A program made the position numbers and the translations under genes. Below are positions 11,020 through 22,839 of a stretch of 64,000 nucleotides of DNA, in pieces; the first letter of the stretch is position 1, and each line of letters opens with the position of its first letter. A model generated the notes under the pieces. It worked only from the letters and a program-made list of their open reading frames with translations, was not told the origin of the DNA and did not search any database. Location of the stretch: contig CM069436.1 of the NCBI GenBank assembly GCA_035610365.1, positions 42,663,117 through 42,727,116 on the forward strand, given 5' to 3'. The DNA is from Aquatica leii. Its lineage: Eukaryota > Arthropoda > Insecta > Coleoptera > Lampyridae.

Positions 11020-13030
11020 TTATATCAATTTTTGTTATCTTGGACTAATTATTAATGATTTAAAAATTTATATCTTTATTTTTAAGTTGAATTTTTTTTA
11101 CTATATTAATATTTTAGTTACATAGTTTTAGTCTACTTTTGCTTAGTTACTCAGAAATAGAATTAAATGTCAAATTAGTATCTAATCATAAAATATAATA
11201 GAATAAAAGAATAAAAAAATAAAACTTAATAGATCAATAGTACAACGTAAATCGTATCCTTTTTTTCATTTAAAAGTAACTTGTCTGATTTTTATGACTG
11301 GGAGATATGTACGAATTTTTTATATTGTCAATTTATGTCATAGAAACATCAAAACGTTACATTGTTAGGATCGAGTTACATAACAAATAAAAATTTGGTT
11401 TTGATTGCATGAAAATGTAGTAAAATATGATATGACACGTACACTTTTAATGTATAGTTTTGTTCTAGAACGGTTATCTTTGATTAAAGTTATGCAAGAA
11501 TACAAAAATACAAAAGTTAAGTAATAGAAACACAAATATAAAACTAAGAAAAAAAAATGCTAAAGCCGTTTTGGTAAACCTATCAGTAAAGAAAAATAAA
11601 AAAACTTCTACGACCGATAAAAATTGCTGATTACTTTCGTTGAAACTGTAAAACAAAAAGATAAAATTAATATTAAATTATATTCGAAATTTGTATCTGT
11701 AAAAAACCGTCTAAACACAAAACTTTAAAATTACGTTGAAGCAAAAAAAGATTCGTAATAATGCTTTCTTAAGCATCACTCGTTCTAATACACCGTGACA
11801 ATTCACTTCACTTTCGATTAATGTTTTACTTAATAGCAATTTTTTGTTTCGTCTTCACAATTTATTTTTATAATCTCAAAATTATGGGAAACAGCTGAAG
11901 CGAAACGTTTCTTTCTATTCTTATTAAAACTCTTAAAATTAATAATGATTACTAACAGTTTCCGTTTCTTAGAATCGTTATGCGTAGTACCTCTTCAAAC
12001 TACACATCTGATTGGGCGTTGGAAGAAATTTAATTTAATATAAATGTACGTCTGCTGGGTGAAAGTCGGTACTTATGTACACTTTATTTACCGTTATACT
12101 CGTTGATAATGTTTAGATTAACTTAACTACAACATTCTTTTACATACAGCTTAGCTTTGCTATAAATGAGTGATAATATCTATATTTAATGTAATTACTA
12201 ATACAAGTTTTTATTACGCTCTGATTAATAAATAACAGAAACCCAAAACATTGCTGGCTATAATTAAACAAAAATATTTATCCAACTGTTGTTTTTAGAA
12301 TTTTAATTATACAGAATTAATTAAATGACTTTTCTAAACTAAAGAGTCAATTATTACCGTTCTAAATATAAATAATATCTGTTTTATACACAATTAACTT
12401 TTGTTAAATACCCTATAATTTATTAAAAAACGATTAAATTCAAACGAGATGTTTTGAGTTAAAATTGGAATTTGCATATTTTTTTCTGCGATTGCATTTT
12501 GGTTGTCGGATCTTTCAGGAAGTTTTGAATATGGTAAATAGAATTGAAACAAACTGAACCTCGTTTGAATTATAATTAACAAAACTTTTTGTTTTGAATC
12601 GATTCTTAAAATTAAATATATAACTTAATGAAATGCTAAAACAATTCAAAATGTTTTGTTGATTTTGTATGAATTTATGGTATTATTTAAAATTAAATTC
12701 TTTTAAAATACAGAAAAATAATTATAATTTTTTAGTATGAATAAATATGTTTTAATTTATAGCAAACTGTATAAATTTTTTGGTTCATTTAAATATCTTA
12801 ACAAAAAAAAACTGTTGTGGTCACCACTCGATTTTCCTGTAAGGAATAATAAAGGAATGTCTAAATATTTTTTTAGGTTATTTTGTAATAAAACGACTTT
12901 GAAGTGATATGTGCACGTTTGTATTGACTTCCTAGCATGATAACATTTTTTTGAAATATTTCTCCTCGATTTCATTAAGAAACAAACAGAAGTATTTGTG
13001 CGCCTCAAAATTGCTTTCCTTTTAATAAAA
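11020..13030. other. AT-rich stretch, nothing recognised
   Basis: About 2 kb of low-complexity AT-rich DNA. Reading frames are short and lack domain signatures on both strands. Confidence 0.6.
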
Positions 13031-13034
13031 AATA

Positions 13035-13725
13035 TTATTTTAACGTATCTTGCTTTCCCTCCAAGATATAAAATTTAATTTGAAAAAAATTGTCGCTGAC
13101 AGGATTCGCACCTACATTATGTATGTGAATTTATTTTAAATTATAAATAAAATATCTAATACTGTTAATTAGAATTTTTCTTTTAAATAAATTGTTAGAA
13201 AGAATTATCGCTATTAGAAACTAAAAATAATTTGAATTACTTACATACGTACTAATTTATATAAGAAAAACTGTTAAAAGTGGCGGATACACGCACTTCC
13301 GATTTCTTTATCAGCCCATCTTTTGATAAAACCGAGAGAATATGAAAAACCAGCTCTATACCAAATTTCAAGTTACTAGGTTCGAGAGTTATCGTGCGTA
13401 TCCAAAGATAATGTAAGGAAGATGCAGCACTCCGTGTAACACAAGTCAAAAGTATATTGAGAAAAATTGTTATTTTAACATATCTTGCTTTACGTTCAAG
13501 TTTATGTAATTTTTTTCAGAAACTTTAATTTAAATTATAAATCAAATATCTAATAAACTGTTAATGTTAGAAAAATTTTATATTTGGATAAATTGTTAGA
13601 AAGAATTATCTGTATAAGAAACTGTAAAAATAATTCCAATAGTTTACATACGTACAACATTATATAAGAAAAACTGTTAAAAATGGCGGATACACCCACT
13701 TCCGGTTTCTTTATTAGACCCTTTA
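13035..13725 (+). repeat. Diverged tandem duplication, period about 400-435 bp
   Basis: Unit A (13035-13320) and unit B (13470-13723) share TTATTTTAAC-TATCTTGCTTT at the start, AAATTGTTAGAAAGAATTAT in the middle, and CATACGTAC then ATATAAGAAAAACTGTTAA near the end. Both finish in TGGCGGATACAC-CACTTCC. The offset shrinks from 435 to 403 bases along the unit, so indels have accumulated. No coding content. Confidence 0.75.
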
Positions 13726-14304
13726 TTTCTTTATAAGAAAGTATAAATGTTTACTCGATGTACTCAAAAATGTAATAAAATTAATTAATAGACTACATAC
13801 TAACAAGTTTTGTTCTTATACTCGAATTTGCATGTTTTATCCAAATTACTTTATTATAACACTTAGAAACACTACATTTAATGGAATGATATAAAAATAA
13901 TGCTGATTTTTGTTAGCAATGTCGAATTATAACAAACCTTTTTATTCCAATAAGTAACATTAATTAGACGCAGCTGTAGATGCACTCGAAGTCAAACTTC
14001 TATTTGATCAACAAAAGTTTTTTTTATTTGAATATGCTTATGTGAGACAACCAAATCGTTGAGACAATGGCAAATATTTTTTTTAAAACTTGTTTGGTTT
14101 ATAATCGAGTTCTAAATAAGTTTTTATTAAAATATTAACTAAATCCGTACTTGATTTTATTACCCTCAAGGAACTATAAAATTAAACTATTTTACATTAT
14201 TTTAAAAATTAAATATCTGGTATATATACATATATGAATTTTAATATTATTGCGATTTTGGTTCTGAACTAAACCTACTTGGCATTGATTGATGTCTTTA
14301 CATT

Positions 14305-14397
14305 TTGCGTTTGAACATCGATGCGTTCGGAGCACTCTGCGTTCAAACGTCTTACGTCTAAATGTCTCACATTCAAAAGTTTCTACGTTTAAACAAC
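14305..14397. repeat. Decayed 15-bp minisatellite
   Basis: Successive units TGCGTTCAAACGTCT (14338), TACGTCTAAATGTCT (14353), CACATTCAAAAGTTT (14368) and CTACGTTTAAACAAC (14383) run head to tail. Two 16-base units (14306, 14322) precede them. Confidence 0.7.
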
Positions 14398-14444
14398 CTT
14401 GCGAATAACATTATTGCATTGAAACGGTTGCGTTCATAAGTTCT

Positions 14445-16135
14445 AGAGCAGAAAACTATTAACCTTACATAAAGATATAAACATTTGTAGCTGGATCTTT
14501 TTGAAAAGAGACCTAAGCAAAGACAGAATGAATATTTGTTTAATACAATGCACGCAGTTTACTAGAATCGCGGATAATGTTATCAATTGGGTAATGTTAT
14601 CATTTTATGTTTATGGTAATCATAATGTCGATTTATGTTATTAATTTTCTTCGCAGGTTTGTCTATATACATGAACAATATCCTATTTTTACAATTTCAC
14701 AAAAAGATGTATTAAATTTAATCATTGCACCCTAAAGATACTGGTCTTGCATATGTAGATTTATTTTTGCAGTGTTATTTATTTATTCAAGTATTTTGAC
14801 TGACATACGTAACATTACCTCATTTAAACAGCTGTAACAACTTAATTTAACTACGTCTTATGCGATAGTATTAATTTGGTATTTATATTTATTTTCTGTT
14901 TGTCAGCAAATTACTAAGAAGAAATGTGTATTTCTTAAAAAAGTGAATAAAATTATTTTTGATTTTTTGTCTATGGTATCAACAAACTATTTCATGCAAC
15001 AGGTGCCGAATTTTTGATAAAGGTATTTGGTTCAAAATTTAGAATTTTTAAATGTTTTATTACAGCTTTTGTTTTGATATTTTTTGCTTGTATGGGTGCT
15101 ATAATTACATCTTTTAAATTAACTACTACGCTTATGTGTTGACTACTTTCTAACCAATAAACATTTATTTTTTTTTGTTAAATATAGAATATTGTTATCT
15201 TACGGTTATTATTATCAAAAACTCCAAGCCCGAATGTTATTATATTAAGCATCAAATAATTTATTATGAACGTTTACGATAACAATTATATGTAAATAGT
15301 GGAAAAAATCAAATAATTGATTTTGTTGGTTAACCCGAAACTCCTCTCTAAAAAATGAAATTTGTTTTGTTAACTAACCCAAAAAAATACAAAACTTTTA
15401 TCAAAAATATAAAACACATGTATGAGACTGAAAAATTACCACAACATGTTTGACTCTAAAAAAAAAAACAAACAAACTAAACTACAGAAAATATAAAGTT
15501 ACATTTTATTAAAAAAATGCTGGAACTACATCTTTTTTAGAAACACATTACACTTGCGAAAAGTTTTTAGATTTTTAAAAATAGAGAAAAACGAAGAAAG
15601 ACAAAAGCAACCTAAAAAGCTAGCAGTGAAAAATGATTTAAGACTGTAAAAACGTTTGCTTCATATATTAGTTTGCAGTTTTGTGTTGTTTGTTAGCAAT
15701 TCTTTTTCAACCTTTTCTTAAATTAACAATTACGTTCATGTTTTTAAATTTTTTGACAATTGAAACAATTTAAATTAATTTGTTTTATGTATTGTTATTT
15801 CTTATCCGACTGTATACATTTAAGTTTACCTTATAAATGTATATTACGTATTAAGTAAGAAATAGAAAAATTGTCTATATTACAAATCATATTGTAATAG
15901 TATCTAAGTGGCTATAGAGACGAAAACATTGAAAACTGATTCTATACCCTCGTAATTCAAATAGGTTTTAAATTATGCGTGCATAAAATCAGGTTTCAAC
16001 ATTTCCATCTTAATAGCCATTTACAAACTTAATTCTTTTTCGTAGTAAATTTATAGTTTATTTAGCTTTACACGTTATTTTAGAGTGCACGCAGTAATAC
16101 AAGGTGACGCAAATCAGTCCCAGCCTAGATGAAAA
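14445..16135. other. AT-rich stretch, nothing recognised
   Basis: Both strands show only short frames. I see no TIRs, splice-supported ORFs or domains here. Confidence 0.6.
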
Positions 16136-16138
16136 TCT

Positions 16139-16560
16139 TGTTACGTGCATATATTAAAAAATGCACTACCCTGTATATTGTTTAAATTAAAGTTCTTTTT
16201 CCATCTCTACAATTTGTTCAGCATTGTTGGTGCCTTCCGGATACTTTCGGTCTACCTACGTATACTTGTACTCAAACAAAATTTATTTACTGTAATGCTA
16301 TTAAATTATCTCTCATTGTTATTGATTTAAATTTTAATTTAAGTTATCCTTCTAAAAGAACTAAAATGTTATACAAGCTTCGGGCTTCCTGAACCGATCT
16401 AGCAGGAGCTATATCTGCAAAAAGAGATCTGGTGCCCATTAAAATAAACTTATCACTTAAACCTCCACTTTCTCCGATAGGTATTGTTTAAATTCTACAG
16501 CGAGTTGGCCGTGTTCGTAAACTACTAGAAGCTTATAACAATATATTGCCTCATTCTTGC
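16139..16560 (+). mobile_element. Possible LTR/leader remnant (copy 2 of the element at 846)
   Basis: Starts with the same TGTTACGTGCATA as 846 and carries ATCTGGTGCCCATTAAA near 16423. It ends with AGAAGCTTATAACAATAT near 16530-16548, matching ATAAGCTTTTAGCAATAT of copy 1. The region between terminus and putative primer site is about 290 bases here against about 830 in copy 1, so one copy carries an internal deletion or insertion. The MADF pseudogene starts 10 bases downstream, so an alternative is that this is 5' flanking DNA of the Harbinger element. Confidence 0.35.
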
Positions 16561-16569
16561 TTTTTAACA

Positions 16570-16788
16570 ATGTCTGCAGAAATGGAGCAAAATAATGAAA
16601 AAAATATACGTTTTATGGAACCATATATAGAATAAGAAGATTTGTGGTGTTCAAAAGATGCTAATTATAATAATAAAAATAAAAGAGGCGATACAATACG
16701 TGAATTAGCAGAAAAATACGAGGTCACTTCAAAAACGACTATAAACAAAATAAAAGTATACGTTCGTAGTTTCATAAAAAACACTTAA
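16570..16788 (+). pseudogene. MADF/Myb-like accessory protein of a PIF/Harbinger element
   Basis: A 72-codon frame from ATG 16570 to TAA 16786-16788 has one internal TAA. It reads NIRFMEPYIE, stop, EDLWCSKDANYNNKNKRGD, then IRELAEKYEV, then INKIKVYVRSFIKNT. This follows the MADF pattern (F-x-LY-x-E---LW----DY-NK-KR--A---IA-----V--KI--LR--F). MADF proteins are DNA-binding, and PIF/Harbinger elements encode a Myb/MADF partner beside the transposase. The matching transposase lies 200 bases away on the opposite strand, so the two genes converge. Degraded downstream coding may continue to about 16900. Confidence 0.65.
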
Positions 16789-16990
16789 ATGGAATTTCTA
16801 AGAAAAGTAGTATCAGAACAGGCATGTACCAACTTATAATTTACTTTGGACGAGCGGATTAGAAAGAGAATACTACAGGATTGATGATAAAAATAAAGAA
16901 AACACGAAAACTATGGTAAGCAATAATTCTTATTTCTTAAAATTACATACTCATAATATGTTATCAAATTACGTAAATTAGTTTTCAAAT

Positions 16991-17520
16991 TTATTCAACC
17001 ATAATACACTGCCTTCTTTTAAATACAATATAATTTATAAATTCTTCTCTTAACAATTTAAGATCATTTCTTGTTTTTCGTGGAATTCTTGGTAAGTTTA
17101 TCACGCCGCTATCACCTTCAGTGTCTCTTTTCCGTGCACCTAGTATCATTAATCCCGTATCCACATCATCATAGTCAAATATTTTAAGGGGTGAATACTT
17201 TTCTTTTGAGGCAAAATTTGGTCTTAAAAAATTATGTAAGTGAACGGAAGTCAAAGTAAGTATCTGGTTTAAGTATTCAAGTTTTTCTAAATATCCTAAA
17301 CATACCCAATTAAATTCAAAATCCAATTTCTAAAATTTGTTAAATATTCTTCTAGGGGGCATATCAATAGAAAAAAGTTGTATTAGATTCTTCGACAAAG
17401 CAAACACATCGTCTGCAACCAACACGTACGGCATTTGTACGTTTCTATTCTTAAGAGTTTTTGTTTTTGGTAGATTTAATGTATCATTAATTAACCTTTT
17501 GTAGAACGAAGTGTCGACTT
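16991..17520 (-). pseudogene. PIF/Harbinger transposase, C-terminal remnant (DDE_Tnp_4)
   Basis: On the minus strand 17520-17330 reads NEVDTSFYKRLINDTLNLP, then VQMPYVLVADDVFALSKNL and PPRRIFNKF, the DDE_Tnp_4 core around the second catalytic Asp (normally PYV-VADDAFPLS-NLM-P). After a stop the frame resumes at 17326-16991 with LTLTSVHLHNFLRPN, then DVDTGLMILGARKRD, and ends RKTRNDLKLLREEFINYIVF, as in Harbinger transposase C-termini. The stretch between RRIFN and LHNFLR is shortened, and the region with the third acidic residue (RRVVENAFG) is missing. The N-terminal half is gone, replaced at about 17540 by the Penelope-like fragment. Confidence 0.7.
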
Positions 17521-17723
17521 CATTGCTTAGAAGGGGAGCAAACAAAAAGTAAAGAAAATACTTAGAAACAACAACTAATACTATCCTATCACCAGTTAAC
17601 CTACCTATTACTAACCTTAACGCTAATTTTAATACTAACATCACTTTCACCAAAATCATAAATGTCCCAAATTTAACACAAAGAATAAATCCATGTATAA
17701 CACTAACACTATGTACGTACAAC

Positions 17724-18290
17724 ATGCTGTATAGTAATACTAAAGATAGGACTAACACTATAAAAAAACACGATGTGTATAAGCTACACTGTACTAGTTG
17801 CAACGTGTGTTATATTGGTCAAACCAAACAGAAAGTAAAAAATTGGATTGGTAACCATAAATATGACTGCAGCACAAGAAAAAGCAATACAGGGTTAGCA
17901 GTACATCATGTAGACATGGGACATAACTTCGATTTTAACAGTCGCACAATTTTAAATGTAGAAAACAATTTAAAGAACAATATTAATTTTAACAATGCTA
18001 CTAACAATTTAAATAATGTTTTTAATAATTTAATAACAAAAAATGTGAGATAACTATATAGGTTCAAATATATCGTTGATCAGTTTTTCTATTTCCGCTT
18101 ATAATTCTTATCTTTTCCTTAAAACTCAAAATTTTTGATTACACATTACTAGTCAAGTGTTTGCTAAACGTTCATGTCTTGCGTTATTTAAGAAGTTTAA
18201 TTATTGACCCTTTTTGTTATAAACAATACACATCTTTTTTTCATTAAAATTCTTCTGAAAAGACGAGCGAAGATAGGATGTAAAGCCAGA
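17724..18290 (+). pseudogene. Penelope-like element, GIY-YIG endonuclease end
   Basis: The frame 17724-18053 reads NTKDRTNTIKKHDVYKLHC, then TSCNVCYIGQTKQKVKNW and GNHKYDCSTRKSNTGLAVHH, then DMGHNFDF. This is the C-terminal GIY-YIG endonuclease of Penelope-like retroelements: the CCHH-like Cys pair precedes CYIGQT, and H-x-H-x-F-DF follows. No reverse transcriptase part remains upstream. A 3' UTR to about 18290 ends in a TTCTGAAAAGACGAGCGAA stretch, resembling the 'TCCTGAAGATG..' motif common at Penelope-type 3' ends. Asn-rich repeats at the end of the ORF suggest erosion. Confidence 0.7.
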
Positions 18291-18294
18291 GACT

Positions 18295-21200
18295 CATAAA
18301 AAAATTACGGCTTTTTGTCTTTGGCAATATTATCTTTTTTGAGCAGAAAAAGATATTTTTAGTTTTTTACCTTTTTTGTATCAAGAATTTTTGTTAAATG
18401 ATTCAATACTTCTCTTGATAGTTCATATATACCAAGTTTTGTCATAGTATGCTTAAAATGTCTAATTTCTAATTAATGTTTTAATAATATTCGTAGGTGT
18501 TTAACTGATAAGATTTAGCTTGAACTTTGCTGTGCGATTATAATGTAATTAAAATAGCACAAAAACGGAATACTTGTACACTACAGATGGCTCTTTACAC
18601 CTGACAACGCTTAAGGTAGTTAAATCGACTAACACAAATCTAACAACAAATATATTTATTTTAACAATAGCATTAGAGTATAAAAAACAAAAATAGAATA
18701 AGACAAATTTAACAACTAATTCAACAAATGTAATTTGTTGAAAACTACAATGTCATTGATCTTGTAGCTCAAAATATCCTCTCGCAGGTTTGATTAAAAA
18801 GTTGCGACGAAAAAACATGTTGTGCGTTAAATCAGTATTTTTACAAAAATTACAGTTGGTTGCTACATTACATCTTAAAAAACTGCTTTAGAAATTATAC
18901 AAAAAATATTTAAATTTCTTATAACATTTTCTCTTATTTATTATTTTTCTTAATACGTTTTTTTTAAACAAATTTTTAAGCATATAGGACTTTATAGTAT
19001 GTAACTTTAGAATTCACAAATAAAAATTATTTGATTTAAACCGTACATAAACACAAAAATTAAGTTAAAGGAATTTAAATTTTTTTTAGGTTCTATTTAG
19101 ATTCAATCTGAAAGAACAAATTATGGTTCTACTATAATTTGAAAAAAATTATTTTAATTGTAGTTTTTATATGATGTATTAATAAACAAAATGTGTTAAA
19201 ATATTCTTTAATAATACTCAATTAGGCGCTACAATTACTTGTTAAAATTGAATTACAATAATATTTGTAACATGCTGAAATTTCACAGATATCACTGTTT
19301 AATTAACGTCAAAAACAAATATTGAAATAACTAGCGTTTATTATATGTTTTAAAACTTTACTAAAAAATAATAAAACCAACTTAACTTATTCAATGTTAC
19401 TTTATTTATTATTAAATGTAAAAACATTTACTGGTGTTTTAAAAACTATATTATACTTAAAATAAACAAACGTTGGCTAATATAAGCTACATATTTGCCA
19501 TTGATTATTAATTTAATCAATTATTTAAAACTTACTAACTTAGAAATACATTAATGAAAAAAAAATATCTTAAAGAATACTATAAAATTTTAATTTCTTG
19601 TAAAAAAATTATTTGTAACAACTGGTTAGACACACAATTTTATCGTATTCTATATTAAAATTAACTTTTACAGTTTATTTATTGCAATATTTTTTATATA
19701 ATGAGTATTAAAGATCTCACTGATAATTACTTGCCATTTTTTCTACTACTTCTACTATCAATTTACATACATTTTTATTGCCAAATTATAAACATCAATA
19801 AAATATTTGAAATTAATTGTCTTACAATTTATAAAAACGTTGTTTTAAGCTTTAGAGAGATCTCTATTATCTCTGTCTACTCAACAACAGTTTATTATAA
19901 ATAATAGTTTAATAGTTTTTTATAACCATAGTATACAATCGTGCTCATAATAAAAATTATTAATAAAAGACTACAATAAATTCATAGTTTTCATTTTGCG
20001 TTATAGATAAAAAAACTAATAATTAATATCAACTGTTTCGTAAAGATTATAACTTTAAACACTCAAGCAGTCGACTTTTCTTGCACATTTTTTAATAGCC
20101 TTAATCGACAACAGTAACAAAAACTTTTAATAAATTTTAGTATACTTATACTAACGCTATAAAAAAACTAAGACACCGGTAAGCAGGATGACATACTTTT
20201 TATCTAAGAGCTATACGAAAAACTAATACAAAATGACATCACGCTGTCAGCTTATTGATAAAGATCTACAAAGTAATCATAAACAAAGTTATAAAAAAAG
20301 ACATTAATTTATTGTATAATCTATAATAACTTAAAAACTTTATTTTTCTAAGTATTAAATCTTTGCCTTGTCACTGTTAAACAAACAATTTGTTAATTTA
20401 ATTGCAGTTTTCTAAAATAAATTTTATTTTTTTTTAATTTGGTTTCAGTTTTTAATCTGATTTTAAACCGTTTGTTAATTAACTGTAAGTTTAAATTGTT
20501 TACAGACTTTTGTTCCTCTATCCTCCGTATGGCGTTTAAACATTTGCTGAATGAAATAAGATTTCGTAAACAGTAAACGTATTTTATGAATGAACTATAA
20601 TCAAGAAAAAAGAAACTATAACATCTACCGTTTCCTTTTTTTCCTTAAGTGGGTTCTTTTAGAAAACATTATAAATCACCGAAATGCGCTCGAGTATACA
20701 TTCAAGTATCACAAAAAAAAAGATCCAATAAACTTTAAAGCTTTAGATTTTGTTCTAAAAATACCGTAAAAAGAGAAAAGGTTCAATAATTCAATTAGAA
20801 CGATCGATAAAATAATGGATTTGCGTTTAACGGCAGCTTGTTTGGAAAACAAGTTTTCAAGTTATTCAGGTTAAACAAATTTTAAGATTCCAGGTATTTG
20901 ACCAAATTCTTACTTAAATAAAGAGATTCAATTTAAAAGACTATAAATGTTATTAAAGGAAATATGTGGAATATGTTACACGTAAAGCTTTAAAATTCTG
21001 GTTTAATCTCATGTGACCGCCGATGTCGTCGTTTTCAAAAGTTTTTGATGTAACGTATCCGTGATGCGAATTTCTTAAAACCTAAAATTCGCAAAACAAA
21101 AATAGAGTTTTTTAATGCAATTTTATATTTAATCAAAATTTGAATAAACTATTCACAAATATGTACTTGCAGTGTTTATGTGCTTTAATAAAATCTAATA

Positions 21201-21890
21201 AAAACCACAATTAATTAAATTTCATCTGATAATAAAAGTAGACTATAAACATTATCATTTTATTAATTAAATAAGTGTTTATTATTGTTGTCTTCGTTTA
21301 TAAGATTTATACATTCTGTGATATATTCAAACTAATAAAGTAGCGTTAGTCATTGCGAGTATTACGTAAACAGTTTTAGTAAGTATTTTCGAGTCGTAAT
21401 TACATTTTTTTGATTATTACTAGCTTATAGTTAAGTTAAAAGAATAAAATCAATAATCTTTTTTATCGGTTTAATAAAAGACAAACCTTATAACTTATAT
21501 TAAAAATTCAGTTTTTAAACCTATTTTAATTTTTAGATCATAATTTTATGCTGTTTATTATAGAAGAAAGACCCTTTAGAAGAAATTTAAAAAATAATAT
21601 TTATACTTAGAAAATTTCAAGAACTCTAACAAATATTCAAAAAAGAATTAAATCGTAGAATACAGGCGTGATTACCGGACTGTCAGAAATTTTAAAACTT
21701 AAAAGAAAATTGCAAATAGTCAGAAAAACTCAGTAAATTATATTTATGTCATAAAATAGTATATTGTGTATCAAGTGCATGAAGCAAAAGCGAAGCTGCA
21801 GTGTAAAAAAATCTTCAAGCACTATACTTTTTCTATGACCATACGATTAAAAATAAATTTATTAAAAAATCGATTAATGGTTATTTAACG
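18295..21890. other. AT-rich stretch, nothing recognised
   Basis: About 3.6 kb of very AT-rich sequence on both strands with only short frames. No TE domains or inverted repeats were found by eye. Confidence 0.6.
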
Positions 21891-21895
21891 AACAA

Positions 21896-22004
21896 GATTG
21901 TTAATGACAGCGATTAATAATCGAGACATTTTAACGCCGTGAGCAAGCGTAGCGAGCGAACGCGTTAATATTGTCAAGATTATTTGTCGCCGATTAACAA
22001 CAGA
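21896..22004. repeat. CpG-rich-apex hairpin 1
   Basis: Imperfect palindrome. The left arm ATTGTTAATGACAGCGATTA..GACATTTTAACGC pairs with the right arm GCGTTAATATTGTC..TGTCGCCGATTAACAAC. The apex GTGAGCAAGCGTAGCGAGC is CpG-rich in an otherwise AT-rich region. It lies about 300 bases beyond the 3' end of the tyrosine recombinase relic and might mark that element's terminus. Confidence 0.65.
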
Positions 22005-22309
22005 GTTAGTTTTAAAGTTTTTCCGTTGATCGTAAGTTGGTAAAACGTGTAAAGTTATAAGGAAACTAAAGCATACGTAATCCGATGTTATATCTAGTAG
22101 CCGTGCAATATCGTTAAATTGGTGGTTGCTAACGATTTTATTGGTTGCTATACAAAATCGTTCATTAATAGAAATTCATTCATTGGTTCAAAATCGTTCT
22201 ACGATCTATTTCTGATACATTATTATACGTTAATATTGTTATTAACAGACGATCGACAGAAAAGTAAATTAATAAATTTTCTTTATTGTAATAATAATTG
22301 TTAGTAATC

Positions 22310-22830
22310 GTACAATTTGTTATGTTCTCGAGCTTTACACCAGCTGCCTCGCCTTGATAAATTGATAAAATGTTGTTTGAAATATCATTCTTTTTATTTA
22401 CTGAGTTCTCTATGTACACTTTAGCTACGAATAAACTTTGCGATCCCCCGTGCTGTTTTACTGTTAGTAAATCTGGCTCAGTTTCAACCAATAAAGAAGC
22501 CGAAGAGCGTCTAAAACAGTGACCCGTGTATTGTTCTGCACGAGTCAGAAATATTTTGTAACATCGGAAGGGATTCTTCTAATTTTGTATATGCCGATAA
22601 CTTGTTCCTTTTGATAATTAATAAAAAGCTTTTTTCTGTATAATTTTGAGGACGCATAACCACATATTTTCTGTAAAATTTGAAACGTTCGGTGATTGCA
22701 AATTTTCTTATAACTTTTGTTTTTGTCAGGCACAACCACGAGAAGGGTTGTTTCCAAATCTTGAATATCATTTGTTATTTTATAAATTTCATATCTACTA
22801 AGAGCACCAAAAAGTCCAAAAATATAAATT
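22310..22830 (-). pseudogene. Crypton-type tyrosine recombinase, catalytic domain remnant
   Basis: Minus-strand frames give FGALSRYEIYKITNDIQDLE, LLVVVPDKNKS, then YQKEQVIGIYKIRRIPSDV. After a frameshift come EQYTGHCFRRSSASLL, DLLTVKQHGGSQS and VAKVYIENSVNKK. This is the order of catalytic motifs in Crypton/phage-integrase-like recombinases: Arg near the start (GA--R-EL), H-x2-R in GHCFRRSSA, the HGG box and the nucleophilic Tyr in GYIE. The HxxR and Tyr are present, while the Trp after HGG is Ser. One frameshift lies near 22545. Insect Cryptons and DIRS-type elements share this domain; I see no RT nearby, which favours Crypton. Confidence 0.75.
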
Positions 22831-22839
22831 TATGAACTT

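Noticed and set aside
17540..17803. Hydrophobic N-terminal part of the 17330-17803 minus ORF
   Set aside because: It is antisense to the Penelope-like fragment; only the 17330-17520 portion matches Harbinger transposase.
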